Assembly (NCBI RefSeq): GCF_009807095.1 | Contig: NZ_WUCC01000003.1 | Location: 124,001-188,000 of the forward strand | DNA from: Rathayibacter sp. VKM Ac-2754 | GTDB taxonomy: Bacteria > Actinomycetota > Actinomycetes > Actinomycetales > Microbacteriaceae | Direction: 5' to 3' | Length of the DNA: 64,000 nt | Part shown: piece after piece, positions 24,561-32,559 of the stretch | Position numbering within the stretch: position 1 is the stretch's first letter | How the letters are laid out: every line of letters begins with the position of its first letter | Notes under the pieces: model-generated | What the model was told of the DNA's origin: nothing | Seen by the model: only the letters and a program-made list of their open reading frames with translations | The model's database searches: none | Translations under genes and position numbers: made by a program

Positions 24561-24836
24561 TCAGGTGGCGGGTGTGCCGAACACGTAGGTCACGGCCAGC
24601 GCGAACACCCAGTCGAGGAACGAGACCAGCGCCATCATGATGACGACGAAGATCAGCACCACCACGACGTAGTTGCCCAGCTCCTTGCGGGTCGGCGTGA
24701 CGACCTTCTTCAGCTCGGCGATGACCTGCCGGATGAAGAGGGCGATTCTCGCGAACGGATTGCGCCGCGCGGCTCGCTGCTGATTCGCGATCGCGACGAC
24801 GTCCTCGCTCGGCTCGTCGACTGCTTTCCCGGCCAC
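24561..24836 (-). CDS. secE: Preprotein translocase subunit SecE
   Basis: A 91-residue SecE with the amphipathic segment I-R-Q-V-I-A-E-L-K-K-V-V-T-P-T-R-K-E-L and a single C-terminal membrane helix (V-V-V-V-L-I-F-V-V-I-M-M-A). It clamps the SecY channel. GTG 24836 gives 9-nt spacing to AAAGG; GTG 24842 is the alternative. It is followed by nusG 97 nt downstream and preceded by tRNA-Trp, the standard order. Confidence 0.95.
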   Translation of the reverse strand: MAGKAVDEPSEDVVAIANQQRAARRNPFARIALFIRQVIAELKKVVTPTRKELGNYVVVVLIFVVIMMALVSFLDWVFALAVTYVFGTPAT

Positions 24837-24948
24837 CTGCACGCACCTTTCCCGCACCGGAACCTCCGGTGTGGCCGGCCGCCCATGGGGCGGCCCTGGA
24901 CCGATGTCCGCTGCATCGCGGGGACCGCGTGCGACGGGCATCGATGTG

Positions 24949-25021
24949 CAGGGCGGACAGGGCTCGAACCTGCAACCTGCGGTTTTGGAGACCGCTGCTC
25001 TACCAATTGAGCCACCGCCCT
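24949..25021 (-). tRNA. trnW: tRNA-Trp (anticodon CCA)
   Basis: A 73-nt cloverleaf: acceptor AGGGCGG/CCGCCCT, D-arm GCTC...GAGC, anticodon loop CTCCAAA with CCA, and T-loop GGTTCGAGC. CCA is not encoded at the 3' end. It lies directly upstream of secE, as in many actinobacteria. Confidence 0.97.
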
Positions 25022-25211
25022 ATGGATGCCGTTGCGGGCATCCGAGGAGGAATCGGACCCTGCTGCACCCGGCGGCGGACCCTCTCGGGCGCTGCGAATC
25101 GGGGCAGAGTTCGACTACCTCGGACGAGTGTACGTGGCCCTGTGGGGCGTGTCCAGCTGAGCGGCGGGCGTCGGATGGAGCCTCTCGCGCGCAGAGGATA
25201 CGCTGGCGATC

Positions 25212-26438
25212 GTGCCCTCCCCCACTCGCATCTCCGCCCGCATCGCCGCCATCGCCGAGTCCGCGACCCTGAAGGTCGACGCGAAGGCGAAGGCGCTCCA
25301 GGCCGAGGGGCGCCCCGTCATCTCGTACGCCGCGGGCGAGCCCGACTTCCAGACGCCGCAGCACATCGTCGAGGCGGCGTCGGCGGCGGTGCTCGACCCG
25401 AAGAACTACCGCTACACGCCCGCCGCCGGCCTCCCCGACCTCCGCCGTGCCATCGCGGACAAGACGGCGCGCGACTCCGGCTGGGCGGTCGAGCCCTCGC
25501 AGGTCGTGGTGACCAACGGCGGCAAGCAGGCCGTCTACCAGGCGTTCCAGACACTCCTCGACGAGGGCGACGAGGTGCTCGTCCCCACTCCGTACTGGAC
25601 CACCTACCCCGAGGCCATCAAGCTCGCCGGAGGCGTGCAGGTCGATGTCTTCGCCGGCGCCGACCAGGGCTACCTCGTGACGGTCGAGCAGCTGGAGGCG
25701 GCGCGCACCGAGCGCACCAAGGTCCTCCTCTTCGTCTCGCCGTCGAACCCCACCGGCGCCGTCTACTCGGCGGAGCAGACCGCCGCGATCGGCGAGTGGG
25801 CCGAGGAGCACGGGCTCTGGGTCATCGCCGACGAGATCTACCAGAACCTCGTCTACGCGACCGAGGGCCAGGACGACGCGGCTCCCCTCGAGAGCGCCAC
25901 CTCGATCGTCGAGGCCGTGCCCGCGCTGCGCGACCGCACCATCCTCGTCAACGGAGTCGCGAAGACCTACGCCATGACCGGCTGGCGCGTGGGATGGATG
26001 GTCGGCCCCGCCGACGCGATCAAGGGCGCCGCCAACCTGCAGTCGCACCTCTCGAGCAACGTCTCGAACATCTCGCAGCGCGCCGCGATCGCCGCCCTCA
26101 CCGGGCCGCAGGAGCCCGCGGAGGAGATGCGCCGCGCCTTCGACCGCCGCCGCCGCACGATCGTCGCCGAGCTGAACGCCATCGACGGAGTCGAGTGCCC
26201 GACCCCCGGCGGCGCCTTCTACGTCTACCCCGACGTCCGGGGCCTGCTGAACCGCGACTGGCGCGGCACCACCCCGACGACCTCGCTCGAGCTCGCCGAC
26301 CTCATCCTCGAGCAGGCCGAGGTGGCCACGGTGCCCGGCGAGGCCTTCGGTCCCAGCGGCTACCTGCGGCTCTCCTACGCCCTGGGCGACGACGCGCTCC
26401 TCGAAGGCGTGAAGCGCCTGCAGGAGCTGTTCCGTTAG
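25212..26438 (+). CDS. Pyridoxal phosphate-dependent class I aminotransferase (aspartate aminotransferase type)
   Basis: A 408-residue fold-type I aminotransferase. Key residues are S-N-P-T-G (178-182), D-E-I-Y (207-210, the Asp that holds the pyridine nitrogen) and the PLP lysine K251 in [13 protein letters not shown]. Conservation of Y-A-A-G-E-P-D-F matches AspB/AspC of thermophiles and actinobacteria. GTG 25212 has a TACGCT box (25199-25204) 7 nt upstream, consistent with a leaderless transcript. Likely reaction: aspartate plus 2-oxoglutarate to oxaloacetate plus glutamate. Confidence 0.9.
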   Translation: MPSPTRISARIAAIAESATLKVDAKAKALQAEGRPVISYAAGEPDFQTPQHIVEAASAAVLDPKNYRYTPAAGLPDLRRAIADKTARDSGWAVEPSQVVVTNGGKQAVYQAFQTLLDEGDEVLVPTPYWTTYPEAIKLAGGVQVDVFAGADQGYLVTVEQLEAARTERTKVLLFVSPSNPTGAVYSAEQTAAIGEWAEEHGLWVIADEIYQNLVYATEGQDDAAPLESATSIVEAVPALRDRTILVNGVAKTYAMTGWRVGWMVGPADAIKGAANLQSHLSSNVSNISQRAAIAALTGPQEPAEEMRRAFDRRRRTIVAELNAIDGVECPTPGGAFYVYPDVRGLLNRDWRGTTPTTSLELADLILEQAEVATVPGEAFGPSGYLRLSYALGDDALLEGVKRLQELFR

Positions 26439-27006
26439 GCCTCTCTCCTCCTTCGTCGTCGATCGGCCGCGGTCGGCTCGGTAGCGCGGTCGCGTTCCGC
26501 AGAGCGTCCTGCGTCCGCGCACGGCGATGCTTCTGAGCCTCTCTCCTCCTTCGTCGTCGATCGGCCGCGGTCGGCTCGGTAGCGGGGTCGCGTTCCGCAG
26601 AGCGTCCTGCGTCCGCGCACGACGAATCGCTGACACGCGATTCGCCGGTTGCGCTCGGCCTTGCGCTCTCCCCTGCCAGGCGAGCGCGTCGCCGGGGGCG
26701 CCCTCCCCCTGCTGATCGAGTAGCCCGCGCAGCGGGCGTATCGAGATCCACCACCGTCGGAAGTCCCACGCTCAGGGCCGCACTGCTGACACTGGTGGGT
26801 CTCGATACGCCCTGCCGGGCTACTCGACCAACGAGGGAGGAGGCCGCCAGCCAGCTTGCGGGGGTCTCTTCCGAGTGGATCGACCGGCGTCTGCAGGCGG
26901 GGGTCAGCAGGAGAGTCGTCCCGACGCGATCGCGACATTCCGCAGTGGGCGAGAACGGAGAGCGCCAGTACTGTCTTCTGCGGCCAGGACAGGGCACGCT
27001 GGTGCG
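26439..27006. repeat. Repeat-rich gene-free region between aminotransferase and ABC transporter
   Basis: Two near-identical direct copies of an 85-bp sequence (26439-26523 and 26537-26621, period 98 bp, one mismatch by eye) follow the aminotransferase stop at once. A complete two-armed hairpin repeat follows at 26712-26830. The remaining 176 bp before the ABC gene contain no feature I can name. No transposase was seen. Confidence 0.85.
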
Positions 27007-27888
27007 ATGACCGATGACCCCGCCGTCCGAGTCCGCGATCTGCGGAAGGACTACGGCGGCGCCCCGGCCGTCGTCGGCATCACGTTCGACATCCACCGCG
27101 GCGAGACCTTCGCCCTCCTCGGGCCGAACGGCGCGGGCAAGTCGACCACCATCGAGATCCTCGAGGGCTATCGCGACCGCTCCGGAGGCGAGGTGTCGGT
27201 GCTCGGCGTCGACCCGCGGCACGGCGACCTCGCCTGGAAGTCGCGCCTCGGCATCGTCCTGCAGTCCAGCGGCGAGTCCGGCAACGCGACCGTGCGCGAG
27301 CAGATCGCGCACTTCGCCGGCCTCTACCCGCACCCTCGCGACGTCGACGAGACGATCGAGGCCGTCGGGCTCACCGCGAAGGCGCGCTCGCGCATCGGCA
27401 AGCTCTCGGGCGGCCAGCGCCGCCGGGTCGACGTCGCCCTCGGCATCATCGGCCGCCCCGAGCTCGTCTTCCTCGACGAGCCGACGACCGGCTTCGACCC
27501 GGAGGCGCGGCACTCCTTCTGGGACCTGGTCGCGCTCCTCAAGAGCGAGGGCACGACGATCCTGCTGACCACCCACTACCTCGACGAGGCCGCGCGCCTC
27601 GGCGATCGCGCGGCGGTCATCGCCGGCGGCCGCCTGCTCGCGATCGGCCCGGTCAGCGAGATCGGCGGCGACGAGGCCCGTGTGCCGATCGTGCAGTGGG
27701 AGGAGGGCGGGGTGCTGAACCGCGTCCGCTCCGCCGAGCCGGCGCGCGTCGTCGCCGAGCTCAACGACCGCCTCGGCGAGCCCGCCGCTCTCGAGGTGGT
27801 CCGGCCGAGTCTCGAGGACATCTACCTCGACCTCATCCGCGACGACCGCTCCGGAGACACCCTCGACCGCATCGGAGAGCCCGCATGA
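27007..27888 (+). CDS. ABC-2 type exporter, ATP-binding subunit (DrrA-like)
   Basis: A 293-residue ATPase. Walker A is G-P-N-G-A-G-K-S-T, the Q-loop is L-Q-S-S-G-E-S, the signature is L-S-G-G-Q-R-R-R-V, Walker B is L-V-F-L-D-E-P-T, and the H-loop is T-T-H-Y-L-D-E. The order and the 90-residue C-terminal extension resemble daunorubicin-type exporters. ATG 27007 starts the conserved domain. It overlaps the permease gene by 4 bp. The exported compound is unknown. Confidence 0.9.
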   Translation: MTDDPAVRVRDLRKDYGGAPAVVGITFDIHRGETFALLGPNGAGKSTTIEILEGYRDRSGGEVSVLGVDPRHGDLAWKSRLGIVLQSSGESGNATVREQIAHFAGLYPHPRDVDETIEAVGLTAKARSRIGKLSGGQRRRVDVALGIIGRPELVFLDEPTTGFDPEARHSFWDLVALLKSEGTTILLTTHYLDEAARLGDRAAVIAGGRLLAIGPVSEIGGDEARVPIVQWEEGGVLNRVRSAEPARVVAELNDRLGEPAALEVVRPSLEDIYLDLIRDDRSGDTLDRIGEPA

Positions 27889-28748
27889 GCGCCGTGATCG
27901 ACCGCCCGATCCGCCCCCGATCGGTCCGCTACGGTCCGGGACGGACGCTGCGCCTCGGCGCCGCGAGGGCGCGCTACGAGGTCCGCTCCTACTTCCGCGC
28001 CCCCGACCAGGTCTTCTTCACCTTCCTCTTCCCCGTGCTGCTGCTGACGATCTTCTCGGTCGCTTTCGGCGAGAACGCGATCATGCAGGCGAACCCGCAG
28101 GACCCGGGCATCACGATGGCCGAGTACTACGTGCCGGGGCTCGCCGCGGCGGGCATCCTGCTCTCGGGTGTGCAGAACCTCGGAGTCGACATCGCGGTCG
28201 AGCGCAGCGACGGCACCCTCAAGCGCCTCGCGGGGGCGCCGCTGCCCGTGCTGAGCTACTTCCTGGGCAAGTTCGGGCAGGTGCTCGTGACGAGCCTCGC
28301 GCAGACGGCGCTCCTCCTGGTCGTCGCGGCCACCGTCTTCTCGGTCGAGCTGCCGAGCGACAGCGGGCGCTGGGCGACCTTCGCGTGGGTGTACCTCGGC
28401 GGAGTGGCGACCTCGGCCATCCTCGGCATCGCCGTCTCCGCGCTCCCCCGCTCGGGCAAGAGCGCCACGGCCGTGATCGTGCCGCCGCTGCTGGTGCTGC
28501 AGTTCATCTCGGGCTCGTACCTGTCGTTCACGACGCTGCCGGACTGGCTGCAGAACGTCGCGAGCGTCTTCCCGCTGAAGTGGATCGCGCAGGGCATGCG
28601 CGCAGTGTTCCTCCCCTCCGACTTCGAGGGGCTCGAGGTCGGCGGCTCGTGGGATCTCGGCGGCGTCGCGCTCGTGCTGGCCGTCTGGCTCGTGGTGGGC
28701 CTCGTCGCCTGCCGCCTGACGTTCCGCTGGATCCGCCGCGACTCCTGA
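27885..28748 (+). CDS. ABC-2 type exporter, permease subunit
   Basis: A 287-residue membrane protein with six hydrophobic segments. The amphipathic N-terminal helix precedes F-F-T-F-L-F-P-V-L-L-L-T-I-F, and F-I-S-G-S-Y-L-S-F lies in the fifth segment, as is typical of ABC2_membrane proteins. Its ATG overlaps the ATPase stop, so the two make one exporter. The gene converges on murB with an 18-bp gap and no strong terminator. Confidence 0.88.
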   Translation: MSAVIDRPIRPRSVRYGPGRTLRLGAARARYEVRSYFRAPDQVFFTFLFPVLLLTIFSVAFGENAIMQANPQDPGITMAEYYVPGLAAAGILLSGVQNLGVDIAVERSDGTLKRLAGAPLPVLSYFLGKFGQVLVTSLAQTALLLVVAATVFSVELPSDSGRWATFAWVYLGGVATSAILGIAVSALPRSGKSATAVIVPPLLVLQFISGSYLSFTTLPDWLQNVASVFPLKWIAQGMRAVFLPSDFEGLEVGGSWDLGGVALVLAVWLVVGLVACRLTFRWIRRDS

Positions 28749-28766
28749 CCTGCTCCGCGAGTCGGG

Positions 28767-29894
28767 TCAGACCGTGGTGCCGACGACGACGGGCTCGGGG
28801 TGCAGGAGCACGCCGAACTCGGCGAGGACGCGGCCCTGCACGTAGCGGGCGAGCTCGGCGACCTCCTCGGCGCGAGCGCCTCCGCGGTTGGTGAGGGCGA
28901 GCGTGTGCTTGCTCGACACGGCGGCGCGCGAACCGGGCAGGGCGAAGCCCCGCGAGACGCCGGCGTGCTCGATCAGCCACGCGGCGCTGAGCTTGACGAG
29001 CTCGCCGGGCGCAGAGGGCGCGGGGACGCCGATCGGCTCTCCCGCCTCGACGGCCGACAGCGGAGTGACGACCTCGGCCTCGTGCACCGGCTCGACCGTC
29101 CAGCGCGGTGCGGCCGGCGGGAGTCCGCCCGCGAACGCCGTCGTGACGAGCGGGTTGGTGAAGAAGGAGCCGGCGCTGGCCGTGTCGGGGTCGGCCGCAT
29201 CGAGCACCATGCCCTTCGAGGCCCGCAGCCGCAGCACGGTCTCGCGCACGGCGGCGAGCGGCACGCGGTCGCCGAGAGCGACTCCGAGCGCCGAGGCGAG
29301 CTGGGCGTAGGCGACCGGCGAGCCGCCGGTGCCGTCCTCCGCCTCCTCGAGGAGCAGCTCGACCGCGAGGACTGCGCCGCGACGACCCTGCTTGATGACG
29401 GAGGTCCGGTAGCCGAGCCCGAGCTCCTCGGCCGTGAGACGGATCGGCTCGCGGGCGCCCTCGTCGAGGAAGGTCACGGCGACGAGCGTGTCGGACAGCT
29501 CCTGACCGTAGGCGCCGATGTTCTGGACGGGTGAGGCGCCGACGGTGCCGGGGATGCCGCTCAGGGCCTCGAGACCCGCCCAGCCGCGCTCGACCGTCGT
29601 CGCGACGAGGCCGTCCCACGACTCCCCCGCCTGTACGCGGAGGTGGACGGCGCCCGGCCGGGACGACTCGAGGCGCTCGATCCCCGTGGTGCGCACGAGG
29701 ACGACCGCTCCCTCGAACCCGTCGTCGCCGATGAGCAGGTTGGAGCCTCCGCCGATCAGGAGCCAGGGCTCGTCGTCGGCCCAGACCTGCGCGAGCACCT
29801 CGACGAGCTCGGCCTCGGTCCGCGCCTCCAGAACGCTTTCGGCGGGGCCGCCGACGCGGAGGGTGGTCAGCTCGGAGAGGTCGACCGCGGTCAT
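28767..29894 (-). CDS. murB: UDP-N-acetylmuramate dehydrogenase
   Basis: A 375-residue FAD enzyme that reduces UDP-GlcNAc-enolpyruvate to UDP-MurNAc with NADPH. FAD-binding signatures are L-I-G-G-G-S-N-L-L-I-G-D-D-G-F, G-L-E-A-L-S-G-I-P-G-T-V-G-A-S-P-V-Q-N-I-G-A-Y-G-Q-E and Y-R-T-S. The proton-donor Ser is in S-A-G-S-F-F-T-N-P and the active-site Glu in L-H-P-E-P. ATG 29894 was chosen because it begins the FAD domain. It follows the two MaoC genes on the same strand, so a shared transcript is likely. Confidence 0.95.
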   Translation of the reverse strand: MTAVDLSELTTLRVGGPAESVLEARTEAELVEVLAQVWADDEPWLLIGGGSNLLIGDDGFEGAVVLVRTTGIERLESSRPGAVHLRVQAGESWDGLVATTVERGWAGLEALSGIPGTVGASPVQNIGAYGQELSDTLVAVTFLDEGAREPIRLTAEELGLGYRTSVIKQGRRGAVLAVELLLEEAEDGTGGSPVAYAQLASALGVALGDRVPLAAVRETVLRLRASKGMVLDAADPDTASAGSFFTNPLVTTAFAGGLPPAAPRWTVEPVHEAEVVTPLSAVEAGEPIGVPAPSAPGELVKLSAAWLIEHAGVSRGFALPGSRAAVSSKHTLALTNRGGARAEEVAELARYVQGRVLAEFGVLLHPEPVVVGTTV

Positions 29895-29904
29895 CGGGGG
29901 CCGA

Positions 29905-30336
29905 TCACGCGAGGGCGACCCGCGCCTGGGCCTTGCCGAGGACGGCCTGACCCGCGACGGTGACGGCGAGGTCGATGCGCGCCCAGCCCTCGTCGGGCGC
30001 GAGGGCGCCGACCTTCGCGACGACCTCGATGTCGGCGCCCGTCGCGGGGTCGACCACGACGGGTCGGGTGAAGCGGACCTGGTAGTCGACGACGAGTCCG
30101 GGGTCGCCGACCCAGTCGACGACGACCTGGACGGCCGTCCCCATCGTGAGCATGCCGTGCGCCAGCACACCGGGGAGCCCCACCTCGGCCGCGACGTCGT
30201 CGCGGTAGTGGATCGGGTTGAAGTCGCCCGAGGCTCCGGCGTAGCGCACCAGGGTGCCGCGCTCGAAGTGGAAGCTGCTCTCGGCGACCACGTCGCCGAC
30301 GGTGAGCTCGGACAGGACGGGGCGGGGGCCGGTCAT
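29905..30336 (-). CDS. MaoC-like (R)-specific hydratase/dehydratase, HadB type
   Basis: A 143-residue hot-dog-fold protein. The catalytic motif is Y-A-G-A-S-G-D-F-N-P-I-H-Y (Asp and His), followed by G-V-L-A-H-G-M-L-T-M-G. It pairs with the next gene, the N-terminal-type MaoC protein, with a 4-bp overlap. Such heterodimers act on 3-hydroxyacyl thioesters. In mycobacteria hadABC sits in the same secE-nusG-rplKA neighbourhood. The role here is probably in fatty acyl elongation or beta-oxidation. Confidence 0.85.
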   Translation of the reverse strand: MTGPRPVLSELTVGDVVAESSFHFERGTLVRYAGASGDFNPIHYRDDVAAEVGLPGVLAHGMLTMGTAVQVVVDWVGDPGLVVDYQVRFTRPVVVDPATGADIEVVAKVGALAPDEGWARIDLAVTVAGQAVLGKAQARVALA

Positions 30337-30779
30337 TCGTCTCCCCTGACGACGAGGGTGGAGAGGGCGGTCACGACGTGCGCGCCGTCGGCGTCGACCA
30401 TCGTCGACTCGGTGGTCACCATCGAGTGCGCGCCGAGCCTCTTGATGGAGGCGACGGCGAGGGTCGCGGTGAGCTCGTCGCCGGCGACGATGGGGCGCGA
30501 GTAGCTGAAGCGCTGGTCTCCGTGCACGACGCGACTGAAGTCGATGCCCGCGTCGGGCTCGGCTAGCAGCTGCGCCAGCGTGTACTCCTGCACCACGACC
30601 GCGAATGTCGGCGGGGCGATCACATCGGCGTACCCGGCGCTCCGGGCGGCCTCCGCGTCGTGGTGGAGGGGGGACGTGGCGGAGACGGCGCGGGCGAACT
30701 CGCGCACCTTCTCGCGGCCCACCTGGTAGGGCTCGGTGGGGGCGAACGCACGCCCGACGAGTTCGGGGTTCACTGGCAC
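30333..30779 (-). CDS. MaoC family dehydratase, FAS1-like N-terminal domain (HadA type)
   Basis: A 148-residue hot-dog protein: P-L-H-H-D-A-E-A-A-R, then Y-A-D-V-I-A-P-P-T-F-A-V, which match HadA/HadC partners. It lacks the D-x-x-x-H dyad of HadB and probably supplies the substrate-binding tunnel. The start is GTG 30779 with TAGGAT (30786-30791) 6 nt upstream, consistent with a leaderless transcript; GTG 30773 is possible. The operon hadA-hadB-murB starts here. Confidence 0.83.
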   Translation of the reverse strand: MPVNPELVGRAFAPTEPYQVGREKVREFARAVSATSPLHHDAEAARSAGYADVIAPPTFAVVVQEYTLAQLLAEPDAGIDFSRVVHGDQRFSYSRPIVAGDELTATLAVASIKRLGAHSMVTTESTMVDADGAHVVTALSTLVVRGDE

Positions 30780-30916
30780 CCGGCCATCCTAGGCGCTGTG
30801 CGTCTGTCCCCCGATTGACCGGACTCAGCCGCGATCCGTTCATCCGAGTATGCCCACAGCGAATTTCCCATCTGCATATGGCTGACCCGCGAGGGTTCTT
30901 CTCGGAAGCTGGCCGG

Positions 30917-31204
30917 ATGTCGACTCCCTCCCCCGAACGCGACTGGGCCGCCTACGCGCGCGAGCTCGGCACCAACCTGCACCGCGCCCGCATCGCGAAG
31001 GGAGAGAGCCAGGAGCGCATCGCCCACGCGGCGGGGCTCGCCGGCTACACCTACCAGAAGTTCGAGAAGGGGGAGTCGAAGCCGGGCTCGCCCGCGAACC
31101 CCACGCTGCGCACCCTTTTCGCCCTCTGCGAGGCGCTCGACCTCGAGCTGACGGAGCTGCTGCCGCCGAACCCGCCCCAGGCCTCACGAGGCGTGTCCGA
31201 GTAG
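30917..31204 (+). CDS. XRE family helix-turn-helix regulator, small
   Basis: A 95-residue Cro/CI-type protein. The helix-turn-helix spans residues about 17-65: L-G-T-N-L-H-R-A-R-I, G-E-S-Q-E-R-I-A-H-A-A-G, then Y-T-Y-Q-K-F-E-K-G. No sensor domain follows. ATG 30917 has GGAAG about 8 nt upstream, and a longer frame from 30878 is less likely. The stop overlaps the convergent DUF6907-like gene by 21 bp. Targets unknown. Confidence 0.8.
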   Translation: MSTPSPERDWAAYARELGTNLHRARIAKGESQERIAHAAGLAGYTYQKFEKGESKPGSPANPTLRTLFALCEALDLELTELLPPNPPQASRGVSE

Positions 31205-31531
31205 GGCGAGCGTCGACTCGACCCCTCGCGCGAGGCGCGCGGCCGAGCTGAGGTCGAGATCGACGGTGCCCAGCCCGTCGGCCTCGACGCGCAGTCGGTC
31301 CTCACCCGCCGATCCCGGACGGCACAGCGAGACGTGCGCCGTCACCGCCGACGGCTCCTCGCCGGCCCGCGGCCAGAGCACCACCGGCAGCGACCGTGCC
31401 GCGGAGCGGTGCAGCCGCTCCTGGGTCTCCGAGAGCTCGTCGTGCTCCCGCTCGCACCACCGCGGGCATCCGTCGCCGCGCCCGTCGTCCTTGAATCCAT
31501 CCACGTTCCGCACCAATCGCTCGAGGTGCAC
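31184..31531 (-). CDS. DUF6907-like protein
   Basis: A 115-residue protein with the pattern I recall for DUF6907: an early C-P-R-W-C-E-R-E-H-D motif (two cysteines and one histidine), a mid V-S-L-C-R-P, and a C-terminal L-S-S-A-A-R-L-A-R-G helix. The motif may bind a metal. It is convergent with the XRE gene and overlaps it. The start is uncertain. Function unknown. Confidence 0.55.
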   Translation of the reverse strand: MHLERLVRNVDGFKDDGRGDGCPRWCEREHDELSETQERLHRSAARSLPVVLWPRAGEEPSAVTAHVSLCRPGSAGEDRLRVEADGLGTVDLDLSSAARLARGVESTLALLGHAS

Positions 31532-31686
31532 AGCCCATCAGGCGGCACCGACATCGAGGCGGGTCTCCCGCCTCATTCCGGGCGGGGTGTGGACAAGAAC
31601 CCCCCTCGCCCCCGCTGTGGAGGAGCGCGATCAGGATCCCATACCGGGATGGCGCCTGCGGAGGGTCGGCGCGAACCGCGCAGGGC

Positions 31687-32334
31687 TCAGCGGTGCACGA
31701 TCAGCCAGGTGGCGACGGCGGTCGCCTCGCCGCGGTTGATCATGCGGTGCGGGCGCTCGCACGGGAACGTGATGGCGTCGCCGGCGGCGAGCACGACGGT
31801 CTCGTCCTCGAACTCGACCGTCAGCTCGCCCCTCGTCACGGTGCCGACCTCGAACCCGTCGTGCCGGAGGAACTGCCGGTGCGCGGTCGAGGTCGACCCG
31901 GGCGGGTAGGTCGACTCGAAGAAGTCGACCGCATCGACCGGCCCCGGTGCGAGGCGACGGAAGAGGACTCCGCCGTCGAGGGTGACCGGCGCAACATCGC
32001 CCGCGCGGACGACCGCTGTCTCGATCACGGCCGGGCGGGCGACCGACTCGTCGAAGACCGAGGAGAGCGGGACGCCGAGCGCGCCGACCATCGCGATCAG
32101 CCGGCCGACCGACGGCTGCATCGCCCCGCGCTCGATCTGCGAGACCGCGCTGGCCGATATCCCGAGCTCGGCGGCCAGGGCCCGCAGCGACATCCCCGAC
32201 GCGAGACGCAGCTCGCGCAGGCGCGCTCCGAGACGCTCGCGGTCGCCGACCGCCGCGGCGATCGCCCGCTCGTCCGCCGGATCCGCGGGCAGGGCCGCAC
32301 CTCCGCCGCCGGTCGAACTGTCGGAGAGCACCAC
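31687..32334 (-). CDS. XRE family regulator with C-terminal cupin domain
   Basis: A 215-residue regulator. The helix-turn-helix (residues about 35-90) has R-E-L-R-L-A-S-G-M-S-L-R-A-L-A-A-E-L-G-I and V-S-Q-I-E-R-G. The C-terminal cupin has the small-molecule-binding barrel with P-G-S-T-S-T-A-H, G-E-L-T-V-E-F and H-R-M-I-N-R-G. GTG 32334 has AGGGAAGGA upstream. It is divergent from an NCS1 permease gene, with a GTGAAG/CTTCAC palindrome between them, so it probably controls permease and racemase expression in response to a nitrogenous ligand. Confidence 0.88.
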   Translation of the reverse strand: MVLSDSSTGGGGAALPADPADERAIAAAVGDRERLGARLRELRLASGMSLRALAAELGISASAVSQIERGAMQPSVGRLIAMVGALGVPLSSVFDESVARPAVIETAVVRAGDVAPVTLDGGVLFRRLAPGPVDAVDFFESTYPPGSTSTAHRQFLRHDGFEVGTVTRGELTVEFEDETVVLAAGDAITFPCERPHRMINRGEATAVATWLIVHR

Positions 32335-32409
32335 GGGTCGTCCTTCCCTCAGCGATCGTCACGCACCCGTAACGGAGCCGAAACGAACCGCGGGAGGCGG
32401 AGCCGTAGG

Positions 32410-32437
32410 TTGACCTCGAGTGAAGCGATCACTTCAC
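32410..32437 (+). promoter_or_regulatory. Candidate operator and promoter upstream of the NCS1 permease gene
   Basis: A perfect 6-bp-arm palindrome, GTGAAG (32420-32425) and CTTCAC (32432-32437), with a nearly symmetrical centre CGATCA, lies between divergent regulator and permease genes. A TTGACC box (32410-32415) lies just upstream; a clear -10 was not found. The site is the best candidate for the XRE-cupin regulator. Confidence 0.55.
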
Positions 32438-32559
32438 GCGATGTCCACTGCTCCCCGAGCCCCGCGGTGACGACCGGCCTCGTCGGCCCGCCGCCGCGAC
32501 CACCCTGACACATCCCGTCCGTGCGACTGCCGCACGACCGCCCGAGAGGTGGATCCACC

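Noticed and set aside
26439-27006. Insertion sequence remnant
   Set aside because: Direct and inverted repeats are present, but there is no transposase fragment in any frame.
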